Origin: Pseudomonas congelans
GTDB taxonomy: Bacteria > Pseudomonadota > Gammaproteobacteria > Pseudomonadales > Pseudomonadaceae
DNA: 64,000 bases
Direction of reading: 5' to 3'
Assembly (NCBI RefSeq): GCF_900103225.1
Contig: NZ_FNJH01000001.1
Span: 327,178-391,177 of the forward strand
Shown: one piece after another, positions 43,522 through 54,200 of the stretch
How the letters are laid out: each line of letters opens with the position of its first letter
Position numbering within the stretch: the first letter of the stretch is position 1
Translations under genes and position numbers: made by a program
The notes under the pieces: model-generated
What the model was told of the DNA's origin: nothing
What the model saw: the letters and a program-made list of their open reading frames with translations, nothing else
Database searches by the model: none

Positions 43522-44109
43522 AGGGTAATGCCCTCGTCTGTTGACTGTAATATCCCTGAGACCCCGTATTGAGGTCGGGCAGAATCTTCTGCCGTTGGGG
43601 CCCGCTGCCGGCGTCGCGGGCCTTGATGCCATCACCATTGCGGCGATGACCTGAGACGATTTCTAACCAAAGCGAAGGGCGGTGTGAATGATCGTTTTGT
43701 CATAAGCACGTCACATTCAGGTCTGTCGAGCAATAAGCGGTGACCTGTTTCAACCATGATATTTTCTGCAGGCCCTTGAACATGAGGGTTTGCGAGCCAA
43801 TTGAGATCGCTTATCAGGCTCATATACTGGCTCAATGCCTTGGCTGCTTAAGCGACGAAGGGTCACAGTAAGGCTGCAAAAATGTGACTTTTCAAAACAA
43901 GACTTTTGATTGCGCGTCTTTATTGCCGACATCGCTTTGCCTGATATCTGTTCTAATACGCGCCAAAACTGCCGCAATGACATGACAGGATCATGCGGTG
44001 GACCGGCACACATCACGTGCCACGCAGGCGTTCTCCATGAAAGACGCCTGTTCAAATCTGGCAGGGCAATGCGTTGCCCGCCGCAGACGGCTCAGGCCCT
44101 GGAATACAC
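43522..44109. other. 588-bp divergent intergenic region rmf/rlmL
   Basis: No open frame here looks coding. On the rmf side, within its probable leader, are GGCCCGC...GCGGGCC (43599-43622) and CAGAA-TC-TTCTG (43580-43591), which could structure the mRNA. AT-rich DNA at about 43840-43960 is a likely rlmL promoter zone. No known operator recognised. Confidence 0.5.
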
Positions 44110-46362
44110 ATGTCGGATCGCTACGAACTTTTCCTCACTTGCCCCAAGGGCCTTGAAGGCCTGCTTGCCGAGGAAGCCACTGCGCTGGGTCTGCAAGAGA
44201 CCCGCGAGCACACTTCAGCCATTCGCGGCTCGGCCGACATGGAGACCGCTTACCGGCTGTGTCTCTGGTCGCGTCTGGCCAACCGCGTGTTGTTGGTGCT
44301 CAAGCGTTTCCCGATGAAGGATGCGGAAGACCTTTACCACGGCGTGCTGGATGTCGAGTGGCAGGATCATCTCGAATCCGACGGCACCATTGCGGTGGAA
44401 TTCAGTGGTCATGGCTCGGGCATCGACAACACCCATTTCGGCGCACTGAAGGTCAAGGATGCGATCGTCGACAAGCTGCGTACCCCGGATGGCGAGCGTC
44501 CGTCGGTCGACAAGATCAACCCCGATCTGCGCGTGCACCTGCGTCTGGATCGCGGCGAAGCGATTTTGTCTCTCGACCTGTCCGGGCACAGCCTGCACCA
44601 GCGCGGTTACCGCCTGCAGCAGGGGGCCGCACCGCTGAAGGAAAACCTCGCCGCCGCTATCCTGATCCGCGCCGGCTGGCCGCGCATCGCTGCCGAGGGG
44701 GGCGCGCTGGCTGACCCGATGTGCGGTGTCGGTACGTTCCTGGTCGAGGCCGGCATGATCGCCGCCGACATCGCCCCGAACATCAAGCGTGAACGCTGGG
44801 GCTTCTCGGCCTGGCTGGGCCACGTCCCGGCGCTGTGGCGCAAGCTGCACGACGAAGCGCTGGCCCGCGCCGAGGCCGGGTTGGCCAAGACACCTTCCTG
44901 GATTCGCGGTTACGAAGCCGATCCGCGGCTGATCCAGCCTGGGCGTAACAACATCGAACGTGCCGGTCTCAGCGACTGGATCAAGGTCTATCAGGGCGAA
45001 GTCGCGACCTTCGAACCGCGTCCCGACCAGAACCAGAAAGGCCTGGTGATCTGCAACCCTCCGTACGGCGAGCGTCTGGGAGATGAAGCCAGCCTGCTGT
45101 ATCTCTACCAGAACCTCGGTGAGCGCCTGCGTCAGGCCTGCCTTAACTGGGAAGCAGCGGTGTTCACCGGCGCGCCTGACCTGGGCAAGCGCATGGGTAT
45201 TCGCAGCCACAAACAGTATTCGTTCTGGAACGGCGCCTTGCCGTGCAAGCTGCTGCTGATCAAGGTCACACCTGATCAGTTCGTGACCGGCGAGCGACGC
45301 ACACCCGAGCAGCGTCAGATCGAACGCGAAAACCCTGTCGAGGTTGAAGTCGTTGAGCGGAAACTCAACAAGAACGGCAACCCGATCAAACCGGAACCGG
45401 TGGTGGTCGAGCAGGCACGCCTAAGCGAAGGCGGGCAGATGTTTGCCAACCGCCTGCAGAAGAACCTCAAGCTGATGGGCAAGTGGGTACGTCGCGAAGG
45501 GATTGATTGCTACCGCGTGTATGACGCCGACATGCCTGAATACTCGCTGGCAATCGATCTGTATCACGACTGGGTGCATGTTCAGGAATACGCAGCGCCC
45601 AAGTCCATCGATCCGGAAAAGGCGTCAGCGCGGCTGTTCGATGCGCTGGCGGCCATTCCGCAAGCTCTGAACATCGACAAGAACCGCGTGGTAATCAAGC
45701 GTCGCGAGCGTCAGAGCGGCACCAAGCAGTACGAGCGCCAGAGCGCCCAGGGTCAGTTTCTTGAGGTCAGCGAAGGCGGCGTCAAGCTGCTGGTCAATCT
45801 GACCGACTACCTGGATACCGGACTGTTTCTCGACCACCGGCCGATGCGTATGCGTATCCAGCGCGAGGCGTCGGGCAAGCGCTTTCTGAACCTGTTTGCC
45901 TACACGGCCACGGCCAGTGTGCATGCTGCCAAGGGCGGTGCGCGCAGCACCACCAGTGTCGACCTGTCGCGGACCTATCTGGACTGGGCGCGTCGCAACC
46001 TGTCGTTGAACGGTTTCTCCGACAAGAATCGCCTGGAGCAGGGCGACGTGATGGCCTGGCTGCAGGCTAATCGCGACGAGTACGACCTGATCTTCATCGA
46101 CCCACCAACGTTCTCCAACTCCAAGCGCATGGAAGGCATTTTTGATGTCCAGCGTGATCAGGTCGAGCTGATCGATCTGGCCATGGCACGTCTGGCGCCG
46201 GGGGGCGTGTTGTACTTCTCCAACAACTTCCGCAAGTTTGTGCTCGACGAAAACCTGAGTCAGCGCTATGCGGTCGAGGATATTACTGCGCAAACCATCG
46301 ACCAGGACTTTGCCCGTAACGGCAAGATCCACCGTGCCTGGAAAATAATGGCGCGTAGCTGA
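44110..46362 (+). CDS. rlmL: 23S rRNA (G2445-N2 / G2069-N7) methyltransferase RlmL (RlmKL)
   Basis: 750 residues with two methyltransferase domains. A THUMP domain (about 45-160) leads into the N-terminal MTase (DPMCGVGTFLVEA; catalytic VICNPPYGERL), which makes m2G2445. The C-terminal RlmK part (RFLNLFAYTATASVHAAKGGA; DLIFIDPPTFSNSKRM) makes m7G2069. Full length, both domains intact. The ATG at 44110 (MSDRYELFLTCPKGLEGLLA) is the conserved start. Confidence 0.95.
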   Translation: MSDRYELFLTCPKGLEGLLAEEATALGLQETREHTSAIRGSADMETAYRLCLWSRLANRVLLVLKRFPMKDAEDLYHGVLDVEWQDHLESDGTIAVEFSGHGSGIDNTHFGALKVKDAIVDKLRTPDGERPSVDKINPDLRVHLRLDRGEAILSLDLSGHSLHQRGYRLQQGAAPLKENLAAAILIRAGWPRIAAEGGALADPMCGVGTFLVEAGMIAADIAPNIKRERWGFSAWLGHVPALWRKLHDEALARAEAGLAKTPSWIRGYEADPRLIQPGRNNIERAGLSDWIKVYQGEVATFEPRPDQNQKGLVICNPPYGERLGDEASLLYLYQNLGERLRQACLNWEAAVFTGAPDLGKRMGIRSHKQYSFWNGALPCKLLLIKVTPDQFVTGERRTPEQRQIERENPVEVEVVERKLNKNGNPIKPEPVVVEQARLSEGGQMFANRLQKNLKLMGKWVRREGIDCYRVYDADMPEYSLAIDLYHDWVHVQEYAAPKSIDPEKASARLFDALAAIPQALNIDKNRVVIKRRERQSGTKQYERQSAQGQFLEVSEGGVKLLVNLTDYLDTGLFLDHRPMRMRIQREASGKRFLNLFAYTATASVHAAKGGARSTTSVDLSRTYLDWARRNLSLNGFSDKNRLEQGDVMAWLQANRDEYDLIFIDPPTFSNSKRMEGIFDVQRDQVELIDLAMARLAPGGVLYFSNNFRKFVLDENLSQRYAVEDITAQTIDQDFARNGKIHRAWKIMARS

Positions 46363-46368
46363 TCCGGT

Positions 46369-46406
46369 GCGCGATGAACGGATCGCTAACGGTCCGTTCA
46401 TCGCGC
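46369..46406. terminator. Strong hairpin after rlmL
   Basis: GCGCGATGAACGGA (46369-46382) is inverted exactly at 46393-46406 with a ten-base loop, starting 7 bp after the rlmL stop. There is no U-tract. It is probably a 3' end-protecting or Rho-linked structure. Confidence 0.6.
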
Positions 46407-46564
46407 GTCGCGACACGTCCTGCACTCGTTCGCATGTCCTCGCGGACAGACCAGCGGATCATCCCGAAACAGTCATAAACCTATGAAAATTACTGGCGAA
46501 TAGCTATAACAGAAGTCATAGCCAGCCTGACGCTTCCGTATGTTGGCGTCATGAGTTTGTGTGT

Positions 46565-48955
46565 ATGACAGTGAAACGGTTCAAACTCAGAGTTCTGAGT
46601 TTCATCAATGGCCAGCTTTCAGCGTGGCTTATCGCCGTCCTGGCATTGCTGGTCGGCGCAGCACTTACGATCATGCTGGCGCTGGCCGACAACGAGTTGT
46701 ATCAACGCCAGTTGCGTCAGCGTTTCGATACGGTTGCCGCGGAGCGCTTCAGTCGCCTGCAGGAACGTCTGGACAGGCAGGTTACCCGGCTCGACACCTT
46801 GGCTCGCTTCTTTATCTACTCCCATCAGGTTGAACTGTCCGAATTCGACGGGTTTGTCGCGCCGTTACTGATTGGCACCCAGGCGTATGCCTGGAATCCG
46901 AGGGTGCTGCAGGGCGAACGGGCGATGTTTGAAAGGCAGTCGCGTGAGGAAGGCTCGCCCGGATATGCCATACGCGAGATGGATGAAAACGGCACCTTGA
47001 AAATCGCTGCCGTGCGAAATGACTACTTCCCGGTTCGATTCATACAGAGCCTCAGCAACATTCCCACGCCAGCGGGTTTCGATATTGCCTCGGAGCCGAT
47101 TCGCCGCGCCGCTCTGGAACGTGCGCGCTTGCTGAAACGAACGGTCGCAACGCCTCGTATCCGCCTGCTGTCCCTGGAACCTTCCGACACCTACGGCATT
47201 TTGCTGGTCGCGCCGGTGTTCTCGCTTGGCCAACCGGTCCCACAATTGAGGGGCTACGTCACCGCAGTGATCAGCCTGACGCAATTGATGAACATCGGCA
47301 CGGCAGAGCAGGACAACCTTGCCGTGACCATGCTCGACCTCAGTTCGCCGGAAACGCCCGAGCAGGTCTACCAGTCGCCTCTCCCTGCAATAGGTAATCA
47401 GCTGTACGCCAGCAGCCTGCTTAGCCTGGGCGACAGGGATTATCTGGTCGAGGTTCGCCCTACGCAGATTTTCAGCCTGAACAACCAGATCATGATGCCC
47501 GGCCGGGTGTTATGGCTTGGAGGGCTTTTGAGTCTGATGCTCAGTGCCTTGCTCTACAGCCTGATCAGTCAGCGTCAGCGCGCCTTGCAACGGGTGGCGC
47601 AGCGCACCCGCGAGCTGCGCCAGCGCGAGCAGCAATTGAGGGCCGCGCACGGGCAGTTGCGCAGTGTGCTGGACGCGGCGACCGAAGTGGCGATCATCGC
47701 GACCGATCTGGACGGGCTGATCAAGACCTTCAATGTCGGTGCACAGAAAATGCTCGGCTATGCGCAGGAGGACGTGCTGGGCAGGTTCCGCCTCATGGAC
47801 TTTTACCAGTCTGCCGATCTGGAGGCCCGCGCGAGCCGCATGAGCAAGAGCCGCGGACAAACGATCAGCGCTTCGCAACTAATGTTTCTCGACGCCGTGC
47901 AGGACGGTAACCACCCTTCGCAGGAGTGGACCCTGCAGCGCAGCGATGGCAGCACGCTGGTGGTGAACATGCTGGTCACTGCGGTGCGTGATGATCAGGG
48001 GCTCTGGACCGGGTATCTGGCGGTGTGCATCGACGTCACCGAGCACAAGCGCGTCAATCAGGCCTTGGCCGAGAAGGGGCAGTTGCTGAAAAAGCTTGGC
48101 TCGCAAGTGCCCGGCGGTATTTACCAGTACCACCTGGCCATCGATGGCAGCGCACGTTTCAGGTACGCCAGCGCTGGCATGTGCGAGCTGTTCGAAGTGG
48201 ACGAAGAGCAGTTGCTGAGCGATTCCGAAACTATCCTGCGGCGGATCCATGCGGTGGACCTGGTGCGAGTCAGAAGCTCCATTCTGATCAGTGCCGAACA
48301 CCTGACACCGTGGAGCGAAGAGTACCGTGTCGAGCTGCCACGCAAGGGGCAGCGCTGGTTACGCGCGGCGTCGACGCCTGAGCGCCTGGCCGATGGCAGC
48401 GTGCTGTGGCATGGTTTTGTGTCCGATATCACCGACCTCAAGCGCGTCGAGCAGGAGTTGCGTGCGCTGTCGGTCACCGACGTGCTGACCGGTGCCTACA
48501 ATCGGCGCTACTTTCAGGACCGGATGCAGGCCGAGTTGAAAAGAATCGACCGGCACGGCGGTAACCTGTCGATCATCATGCTCGATATCGATCACTTCAA
48601 ACGCATCAATGACCGCTTCGGTCATGCCGCAGGTGATCAGGTGCTCAAGGCCATCTCGGAAAAGATCAGCCAGCGGCTGCGCAGCGACGATGTGTTCTGC
48701 CGTCTGGGTGGCGAAGAGTTCATGGTGATCTGCCCGGGAACGCGCGGTGCCCAGGCCTATCAACTGGCACTGAGTCTGAGCGAGGAATTGCGCAAACAGG
48801 TTATCGAAGGCGTCGATCAGGTGGTCACGGGCAGCTTCGGGATCGCCAGCTGGCGCGAGGGTGAGGGTATCGACGCGATGTTGCTGCGCGCCGACTCGGG
48901 TGTCTACGCCGCGAAACAGGCCGGCCGCGACCGGGTCGAGCCCGAGCAGGGCTGA
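46565..48955 (+). CDS. Membrane-bound diguanylate cyclase (CHASE-PAS-PAS-GGDEF)
   Basis: 796 residues. TM helix (about 14-36, AWLIAVLALLVGAALTIML), a periplasmic CHASE-like sensor (about 40-295), a second TM helix (GRVLWLGGLLSLMLSALLYSLI), a short coiled coil, two PAS domains (about 350-625) and a C-terminal GGDEF domain. The active site GGEEF is at 715-719, and RSDD five residues before it is an intact inhibitory I-site. There is no EAL domain, so it should make c-di-GMP with feedback control. The ATG at 46565 is used; a GTG two codons upstream is possible. Ligand unknown. Confidence 0.88.
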   Translation: MTVKRFKLRVLSFINGQLSAWLIAVLALLVGAALTIMLALADNELYQRQLRQRFDTVAAERFSRLQERLDRQVTRLDTLARFFIYSHQVELSEFDGFVAPLLIGTQAYAWNPRVLQGERAMFERQSREEGSPGYAIREMDENGTLKIAAVRNDYFPVRFIQSLSNIPTPAGFDIASEPIRRAALERARLLKRTVATPRIRLLSLEPSDTYGILLVAPVFSLGQPVPQLRGYVTAVISLTQLMNIGTAEQDNLAVTMLDLSSPETPEQVYQSPLPAIGNQLYASSLLSLGDRDYLVEVRPTQIFSLNNQIMMPGRVLWLGGLLSLMLSALLYSLISQRQRALQRVAQRTRELRQREQQLRAAHGQLRSVLDAATEVAIIATDLDGLIKTFNVGAQKMLGYAQEDVLGRFRLMDFYQSADLEARASRMSKSRGQTISASQLMFLDAVQDGNHPSQEWTLQRSDGSTLVVNMLVTAVRDDQGLWTGYLAVCIDVTEHKRVNQALAEKGQLLKKLGSQVPGGIYQYHLAIDGSARFRYASAGMCELFEVDEEQLLSDSETILRRIHAVDLVRVRSSILISAEHLTPWSEEYRVELPRKGQRWLRAASTPERLADGSVLWHGFVSDITDLKRVEQELRALSVTDVLTGAYNRRYFQDRMQAELKRIDRHGGNLSIIMLDIDHFKRINDRFGHAAGDQVLKAISEKISQRLRSDDVFCRLGGEEFMVICPGTRGAQAYQLALSLSEELRKQVIEGVDQVVTGSFGIASWREGEGIDAMLLRADSGVYAAKQAGRDRVEPEQG

Positions 48956-49008
48956 TGCAGACAGACCCGCTGCGAAAGCGGGTCTGCCGATGGCCGGTAC
49001 TCGGTTGG

Positions 49009-50475
49009 TTATTGCTGGATCGAGACCGTGGTGTTGGTCAGTTTGGGTTGTCGATACAGATCGACCAGTACCTCGTCGAGTATCGAGGATGCGCCGAACG
49101 GACGCGGGTCGTTGAGGATCGCCACGACTGCCCAGGTGTTGCCGTTGCTGTCGCGGCTGAAACCGGCAATCGCGCGCACGGTATTCAGGGTGCCGGTCTT
49201 GATGTGCGCCTCGCCGAGCAGCGGGGTGCGTTTGAGTCGCTTGCGCATGGTGCCGTCAAGGCCGGCCAGCGGCATCGAGCTCATGAATTCGGCAGCGTAG
49301 GGACTGCGCCACGCCGCTTGCAGGATCACCGCCATTTCACGCGCGCTGACACGCTCGGCCCGCGACAGCCCGGAGCCATTCTCCATGACCAGATGCGGCG
49401 CAGTGATGCCTTTCTTCGCCAGCCACTGACGGATTACCCGCTGCGCGGCTTTGCCGTCGTCACCGTCAGCGTCGTTGCGAAACTCTTCGCCGAGGCTCAG
49501 GAACAGTTGCTGGGCCATGGTGTTGTTGCTGAATTTATTGATGTCACGAATGACTTCCACGAGGTCCGGAGAAAAGGCTTTGGCCAGCAGCTTGGCATTG
49601 CCGGGCAGCACGCCGACGCGGTCCTTGCCCTGAATGGTGCCGCCCAGTTCCTGCCAGATGGCCCGCACTGCGCCGGCCGCATAGGTCGGGTGGTCCAGCA
49701 GTGACAGGTAGGTCTGTGAGTTGCAGCCATTGCCCAACTGGCCGGTGACCGTCACGTTGACACTGCCATCCGCCTGGGTGACCGGGTTATAGCGCACATC
49801 CCCGGTGCATTGCTTCGAAGCGCTTGCCTTGACCTGATTATCGATGCGAATGCTGGCAATCGGCGGCTCGACCGAGACCAGAATCCTGCCGTCGTCATTG
49901 CGGGTCACGAAGCGCAGCGCCTTGAGGTTGATCATCAGCGCGTCGGGCTTGACCAAAAACGGCTTGTTGTCGTCATTGCCGTCATCGTTGAACACCGGCA
50001 ATTGCGGTTGCACAAAATGACTGCGGTCCAGCACCAGGTCGCCGGTCACCTGCTGCACGCCATTGGCGCGCAGATCACGCATCAGCAGCCAGAGCTTTTC
50101 CATATTCAGCTTGGGGTCGCCGCCGCCCTTGAGGTACAGATTGCCGCGCAGCACGCCATTGCTCAGGGTGCCGTCGGTGAAGAACTCGGTTTTCCACTGG
50201 TGGGTCGGGCCGAGCATTTCCAGGGCCGCGTAGGTGGTGATCAGCTTCATGGTGGAAGCCGGATTGACCGATACGTCAGCGTTGAATACGGTCGGCGTGC
50301 CTGGGCCGTTGAGCGGCAACATCACCAGCGAGAGCGCTTCATCGCCGAGCTTGCTGGCTTTCAGAGCCTGTTGGACCTTGGGGGGCAGGGTGGTGTTGAT
50401 GACGGCGGCGTAGGAGGGCAGAGCCAGGGGCAAAAGGAGTGACGCGAGCAACAATGGACGTAGCGACTTGATCAT
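49009..50475 (-). CDS. dacB: D-alanyl-D-alanine carboxypeptidase/endopeptidase DacB (PBP4)
   Basis: 488 residues with a signal peptide (ending near SYA, residue 23). The three penicillin-binding motifs are present: STMK (S74-K77), SNN in INKFSNNTMAQQ, and KTG in HIKTGTLN. The large insert between the first and second motif is typical of class C PBP4. It trims and cleaves peptidoglycan cross-links in the periplasm. Loss of PBP4 triggers AmpC in P. aeruginosa (family knowledge). Confidence 0.93.
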   Translation of the reverse strand: MIKSLRPLLLASLLLPLALPSYAAVINTTLPPKVQQALKASKLGDEALSLVMLPLNGPGTPTVFNADVSVNPASTMKLITTYAALEMLGPTHQWKTEFFTDGTLSNGVLRGNLYLKGGGDPKLNMEKLWLLMRDLRANGVQQVTGDLVLDRSHFVQPQLPVFNDDGNDDNKPFLVKPDALMINLKALRFVTRNDDGRILVSVEPPIASIRIDNQVKASASKQCTGDVRYNPVTQADGSVNVTVTGQLGNGCNSQTYLSLLDHPTYAAGAVRAIWQELGGTIQGKDRVGVLPGNAKLLAKAFSPDLVEVIRDINKFSNNTMAQQLFLSLGEEFRNDADGDDGKAAQRVIRQWLAKKGITAPHLVMENGSGLSRAERVSAREMAVILQAAWRSPYAAEFMSSMPLAGLDGTMRKRLKRTPLLGEAHIKTGTLNTVRAIAGFSRDSNGNTWAVVAILNDPRPFGASSILDEVLVDLYRQPKLTNTTVSIQQ

Positions 50476-50813
50476 TGACTAAAACCCTACTGCAAAGAGG
50501 GAAACGAAAAAGAGGGCATGGATGAATTCCCTCGGTAACTATTGCAAATGTCGATTCGATTTCGGTAACTATAGTAGTGAATGCGCGGCGGGCTTTTTTT
50601 GTAACACAGAATGCCACGCATGAAACGAGCCGCATTATGCCCCAAGCCGGGCAGGCTTGTGACCGGGGGGCAAGCCGGTAAATGCTATTTTTTATTGATT
50701 CGGCATCCAAGGCCGTCGCAAAGCCGGATATCCACCACACGCCGCAATTGTCGGGCTTTTAAATCGCCAAGCTGGTAAAGTGCCGCCCGATATTTATTGA
50801 TGAGGATTGTCCC
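50476..50813. other. 338-bp divergent region dacB/yggL
   Basis: Non-coding. It holds the promoters for both genes. An AT-rich stretch (50680-50700, TTTTTTATTGATT) and ACCGG...CCGGT (about 50662-50680) are the only structures I see. Confidence 0.45.
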
Positions 50814-51158
50814 ATGGCCACTAACCGCTCCCGCCGTCTGCGCAAAAAACTGTGTGTGGACGAGTTCCAGGAATTGGGTTTTGAACTGAACCTGGACTTC
50901 AAGCAAGAGCTGGACGACAAGGCAATCGATGCTTTCCTTGACGCTTTCCTGAAAGAAGCAATGGAAGCCAACGGTCTTGGCTATGTGGGCGGCGATGACT
51001 TCGGTCTGGTTTGCCTGAGCAAGCGTGGCTCGGTCAGCGAAGAGCAGCGTGCTGCTGTCGAAGCCTGGCTCAAAGGCCGCAGCGAACTGACAGAAGTCAC
51101 TGTCAGCCCGCTGATCGACGTCTGGTACCCGGAAAAAGAAATCAATCCGGCCGCCTGA
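50814..51158 (+). CDS. yggL: YggL family (DUF469) small protein
   Basis: 114 residues beginning MATNRSRRLRKKLCVDEFQELGFEL, acidic after a basic head, containing VDEFQELGFELNLDF and FLKEAMEANGLGYVGGDDFGL. This is the DUF469 pattern, a ribosome-associated protein in E. coli (50S-binding; role unclear). Stand-alone gene with its own terminator. Confidence 0.88.
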   Translation: MATNRSRRLRKKLCVDEFQELGFELNLDFKQELDDKAIDAFLDAFLKEAMEANGLGYVGGDDFGLVCLSKRGSVSEEQRAAVEAWLKGRSELTEVTVSPLIDVWYPEKEINPAA

Positions 51159-51165
51159 TGTAACG

Positions 51166-51189
51166 GGAAGCAGGCCAGCGCCTGCTTCC
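51166..51189 (+). terminator. Terminator after yggL
   Basis: GGAAGCAGGC-CAGC-GCCTGCTTCC, a perfect 10-bp stem 7 bp after the stop, followed by TTGATTTT. Confidence 0.75.
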
Positions 51190-51251
51190 TTGATTTTCTC
51201 CAGTACATCCCTTCGTATTCCCCCTCTCGTCATACCGTCTTTGGTACTCGC

Positions 51252-54200
51252 TCATTCAGGCCTTGCCTGTTGCAGGATCAGTGCGTCTTCAAGCTCGATC
51301 ATTGCCAGTTCGACCGCCTGCCGGCAGGTACGAAACTGTTCATCCGGTGTGTCCGGGTCGCAGGCCAGTTCCAGCGCATCGCAGGCATCAACCACCCTTG
51401 AAGCCGTGATGATCCGGGCTGCGCCCTTGATCCTGTGCGCCAGATCGCGGGTTTTCCGGCGATCCTTTTCCGGTGTCAGTCTGGCCAGCGCCAGCCTATC
51501 CTCATGGTTGCTGTGCAGCAGTTGTGCGAGCAGGCGCTCAACCATTTCAGGACGTTCACCGGTCAGGTTGCTGACGCTGTCGAGGCTGAAGGGCAGCGTA
51601 CGCGTGTGCGCCAGCGGAGCAATGGCTGCCAGTCGTTCGCTGAGCATCGAGAGGCCAATGGGCTTGAACAGGCAATCGTCCATGCCTGCGGTCCGGCAAC
51701 GCTCGATCTCGTCGGATTGCGCGTTGGCCGTGAATCCCCAGACAGGACAGCGTTGCCGTTCGGATGCGCGCTCCTGTCTGCGGATGGCAGCGGTCATGTC
51801 GTAGCCGTTCATGATCGGCATGTTACAATCCGCGACGACCAGATCAAAGTGATCGGCCTTCCAGCGCTCAAGCCCTCGCGCGCCGTTTTCAGCCATTTCG
51901 CAGTGATGACCGAGATAGCCTAGCTGCTGGCAAAGCAACAACCTGTTGGCAGGATGATCGTCGACGATCAGGATCCTGAGCGTCTGGTGAGCGACGGCTG
52001 CCGGTTGCTCTGCCACGGGCTGTCCGCTCAGCGCTTCAAGTGTGGTCAGCACCAGGTTCATGCTGATCCGGGTGCCGTGCCCCGGCGTACTGTCGAGCGA
52101 GAGATTGCCGCCCATCATCATGCACAGGCTGCGGCATATCACCAGCCCGAGTCCGGCTCCGGTACGCGCCATCTGTCCGGTGTTATCGGCCTGGGCGAAC
52201 GGCTCGAACAAGCGTTGCTGGTCTTCGACACTGATGCCGATGCCGCTGTCCTGAACGGTGATGTGCAGATGCAGCAGTTGCGGGTCCGGACTTTCGGCTG
52301 CCTGCAATACGACCTTGATCCGCCCCATCGGGGTGAACTTGATGGCGTTGCTGACCAGGTTGGACAGTATCTGTTTGAAGCGCAACGGGTCGATCAGTAC
52401 GTCGGCGTTGATCCTGCTGTCCAGTTCCAGCACCAGTTCGAGGTCCTTCTGCCGGGCCAGACCGTCGAATACCCTGAGCACCGACTCCACCAGTCGACGC
52501 AGATTCGCGCGTTCGGGGTTGAGTGACAGCCGCCCGGATTCAATACGTGCGATATCGAGGATATCGCCGATCAGATCCAGCAGGTCGTTGGCCGAACTGT
52601 AGGCGACTTCGATGGCGGAACGATCCAGTTCGCCGTGTTCGGCACGTTTGAGCGCCAGCTCCAGCATGCCGATCACGGCATTCATGGGTGTGCGGATTTC
52701 ATGGCTCATGGTCGCAAGGAAGGTGCTCTTGGCACGACTGGCGGCGTCGGCCTGTTCCTTGGCGGCCTGCAGGTCCTCGATCAGCTGGCGGCGCTCGCTG
52801 ATGTCGATCCAGCCGCCGATGATGCCCTGTACTTCACCCAGGGAGTCACGAAACGGCAGGATCCAGTGATAGATGGTCAGCTCTCGTTCACCGATGTGCA
52901 GCGGTCGGTCGAGGATAAGTGCGGTATCGCTGGCCATGACCCGCTGATAGTCGGCAGCGTACTCGCGGGCTTCGAAGGCATTGCCGAGGCCGCCTTCGGT
53001 CGCGCTCTTGCCGATGATGTCTTCGCGTTGCGCGGAGAAAACCTTGAGGTAGCTGTCATTGCACATGCGCAGCATACCCTCGCGATCGCGCACGTAGATC
53101 GGATGGGGCGTACCTTCGACCAGCGCGCGCATGAATTCGAACTGATCGCCCAGGGCTCGTTCTGCGGCTTCGCGTTGACGTATCTGCCGTCGCATCCAGG
53201 CGTTCCAGGCCAGCAGACCCAGCAGCAACAGGCCCGCACCCACAATAATCTGGTAGATCAGGCGTTGATAGTCATGCCAGTTGGCGCTTGAAGGGGTGTA
53301 AACGCGCCAACGGTTGTTGATCGCTGCCAAATCCTGGGGCGCGATGCTCGCCAGCGCCTTGTCGAGAATCGAACTCAGCTCGATGGCATTGCGTGAGGTT
53401 GCCATGGAGATCAGCGCTGGGTCCTCACCGACAGTGGCGGTCATCTGCAAGCGGTCCTCGAAGATGCCGGAAGAGAGAAAGTAATCTGCGCTGAGCAGCG
53501 AGACGACCGCACCTTCCGCTCTGCCCAGGGACAACATGTCCAGCGTCTGGAACGGGTTGTCGATTTCCAGTGGCACGACCCTCGGGTATTTGCGGCCCAG
53601 CCAGTCAAGCATCGGGCTGCCCTGGGTGATTGCCAGACGTTTGCCGTCCATCTGTTCGAGGTAGCTGGGGGCACCCTGATCCTTGCGGGTGACCAGCACG
53701 AACGAGTTGTCTATGTACGGGCGGCTGAAGCTCAATCGATCCTCACGCACATCGCTGGACACCAGCGCACCGATCATGTCGGCCTGGCCCTCGCTGACCT
53801 GGCTCAGCATGTCGGTCAGGCTGGGCGAACGTTTGACGTCGAACCTGAGGCCGGTACGCAGGCGCACCAGTTCAAGCAGGTCGGCGGTGATGCCGCGAAA
53901 GTTGCCCTTGGCGTCGAAGAAGGTCAGCGGTGCGTACGCTTCGTTGACGACCACGCGCACGGTCGGGTGCTGAGCGATCCAGCGCTCCTCGCGTTGCGTC
54001 AGTTGCAGCTTCTGGTCGGTGAGCATCAGGTCGCTGCCAGTGCTCCAGCGTCTGGAGATATTGATGCGTTCATCGACAGGGATGGCTTTCAGCGTCTGGT
54101 TGATGATGCCCAGCAGTTGCGTGTTTTCATTGCTGACGGCGAAGCTGAAACCGTTGGGCTCGTGCTTGCCGAAATTCGACATCTGCACGTTGTTCAGATA

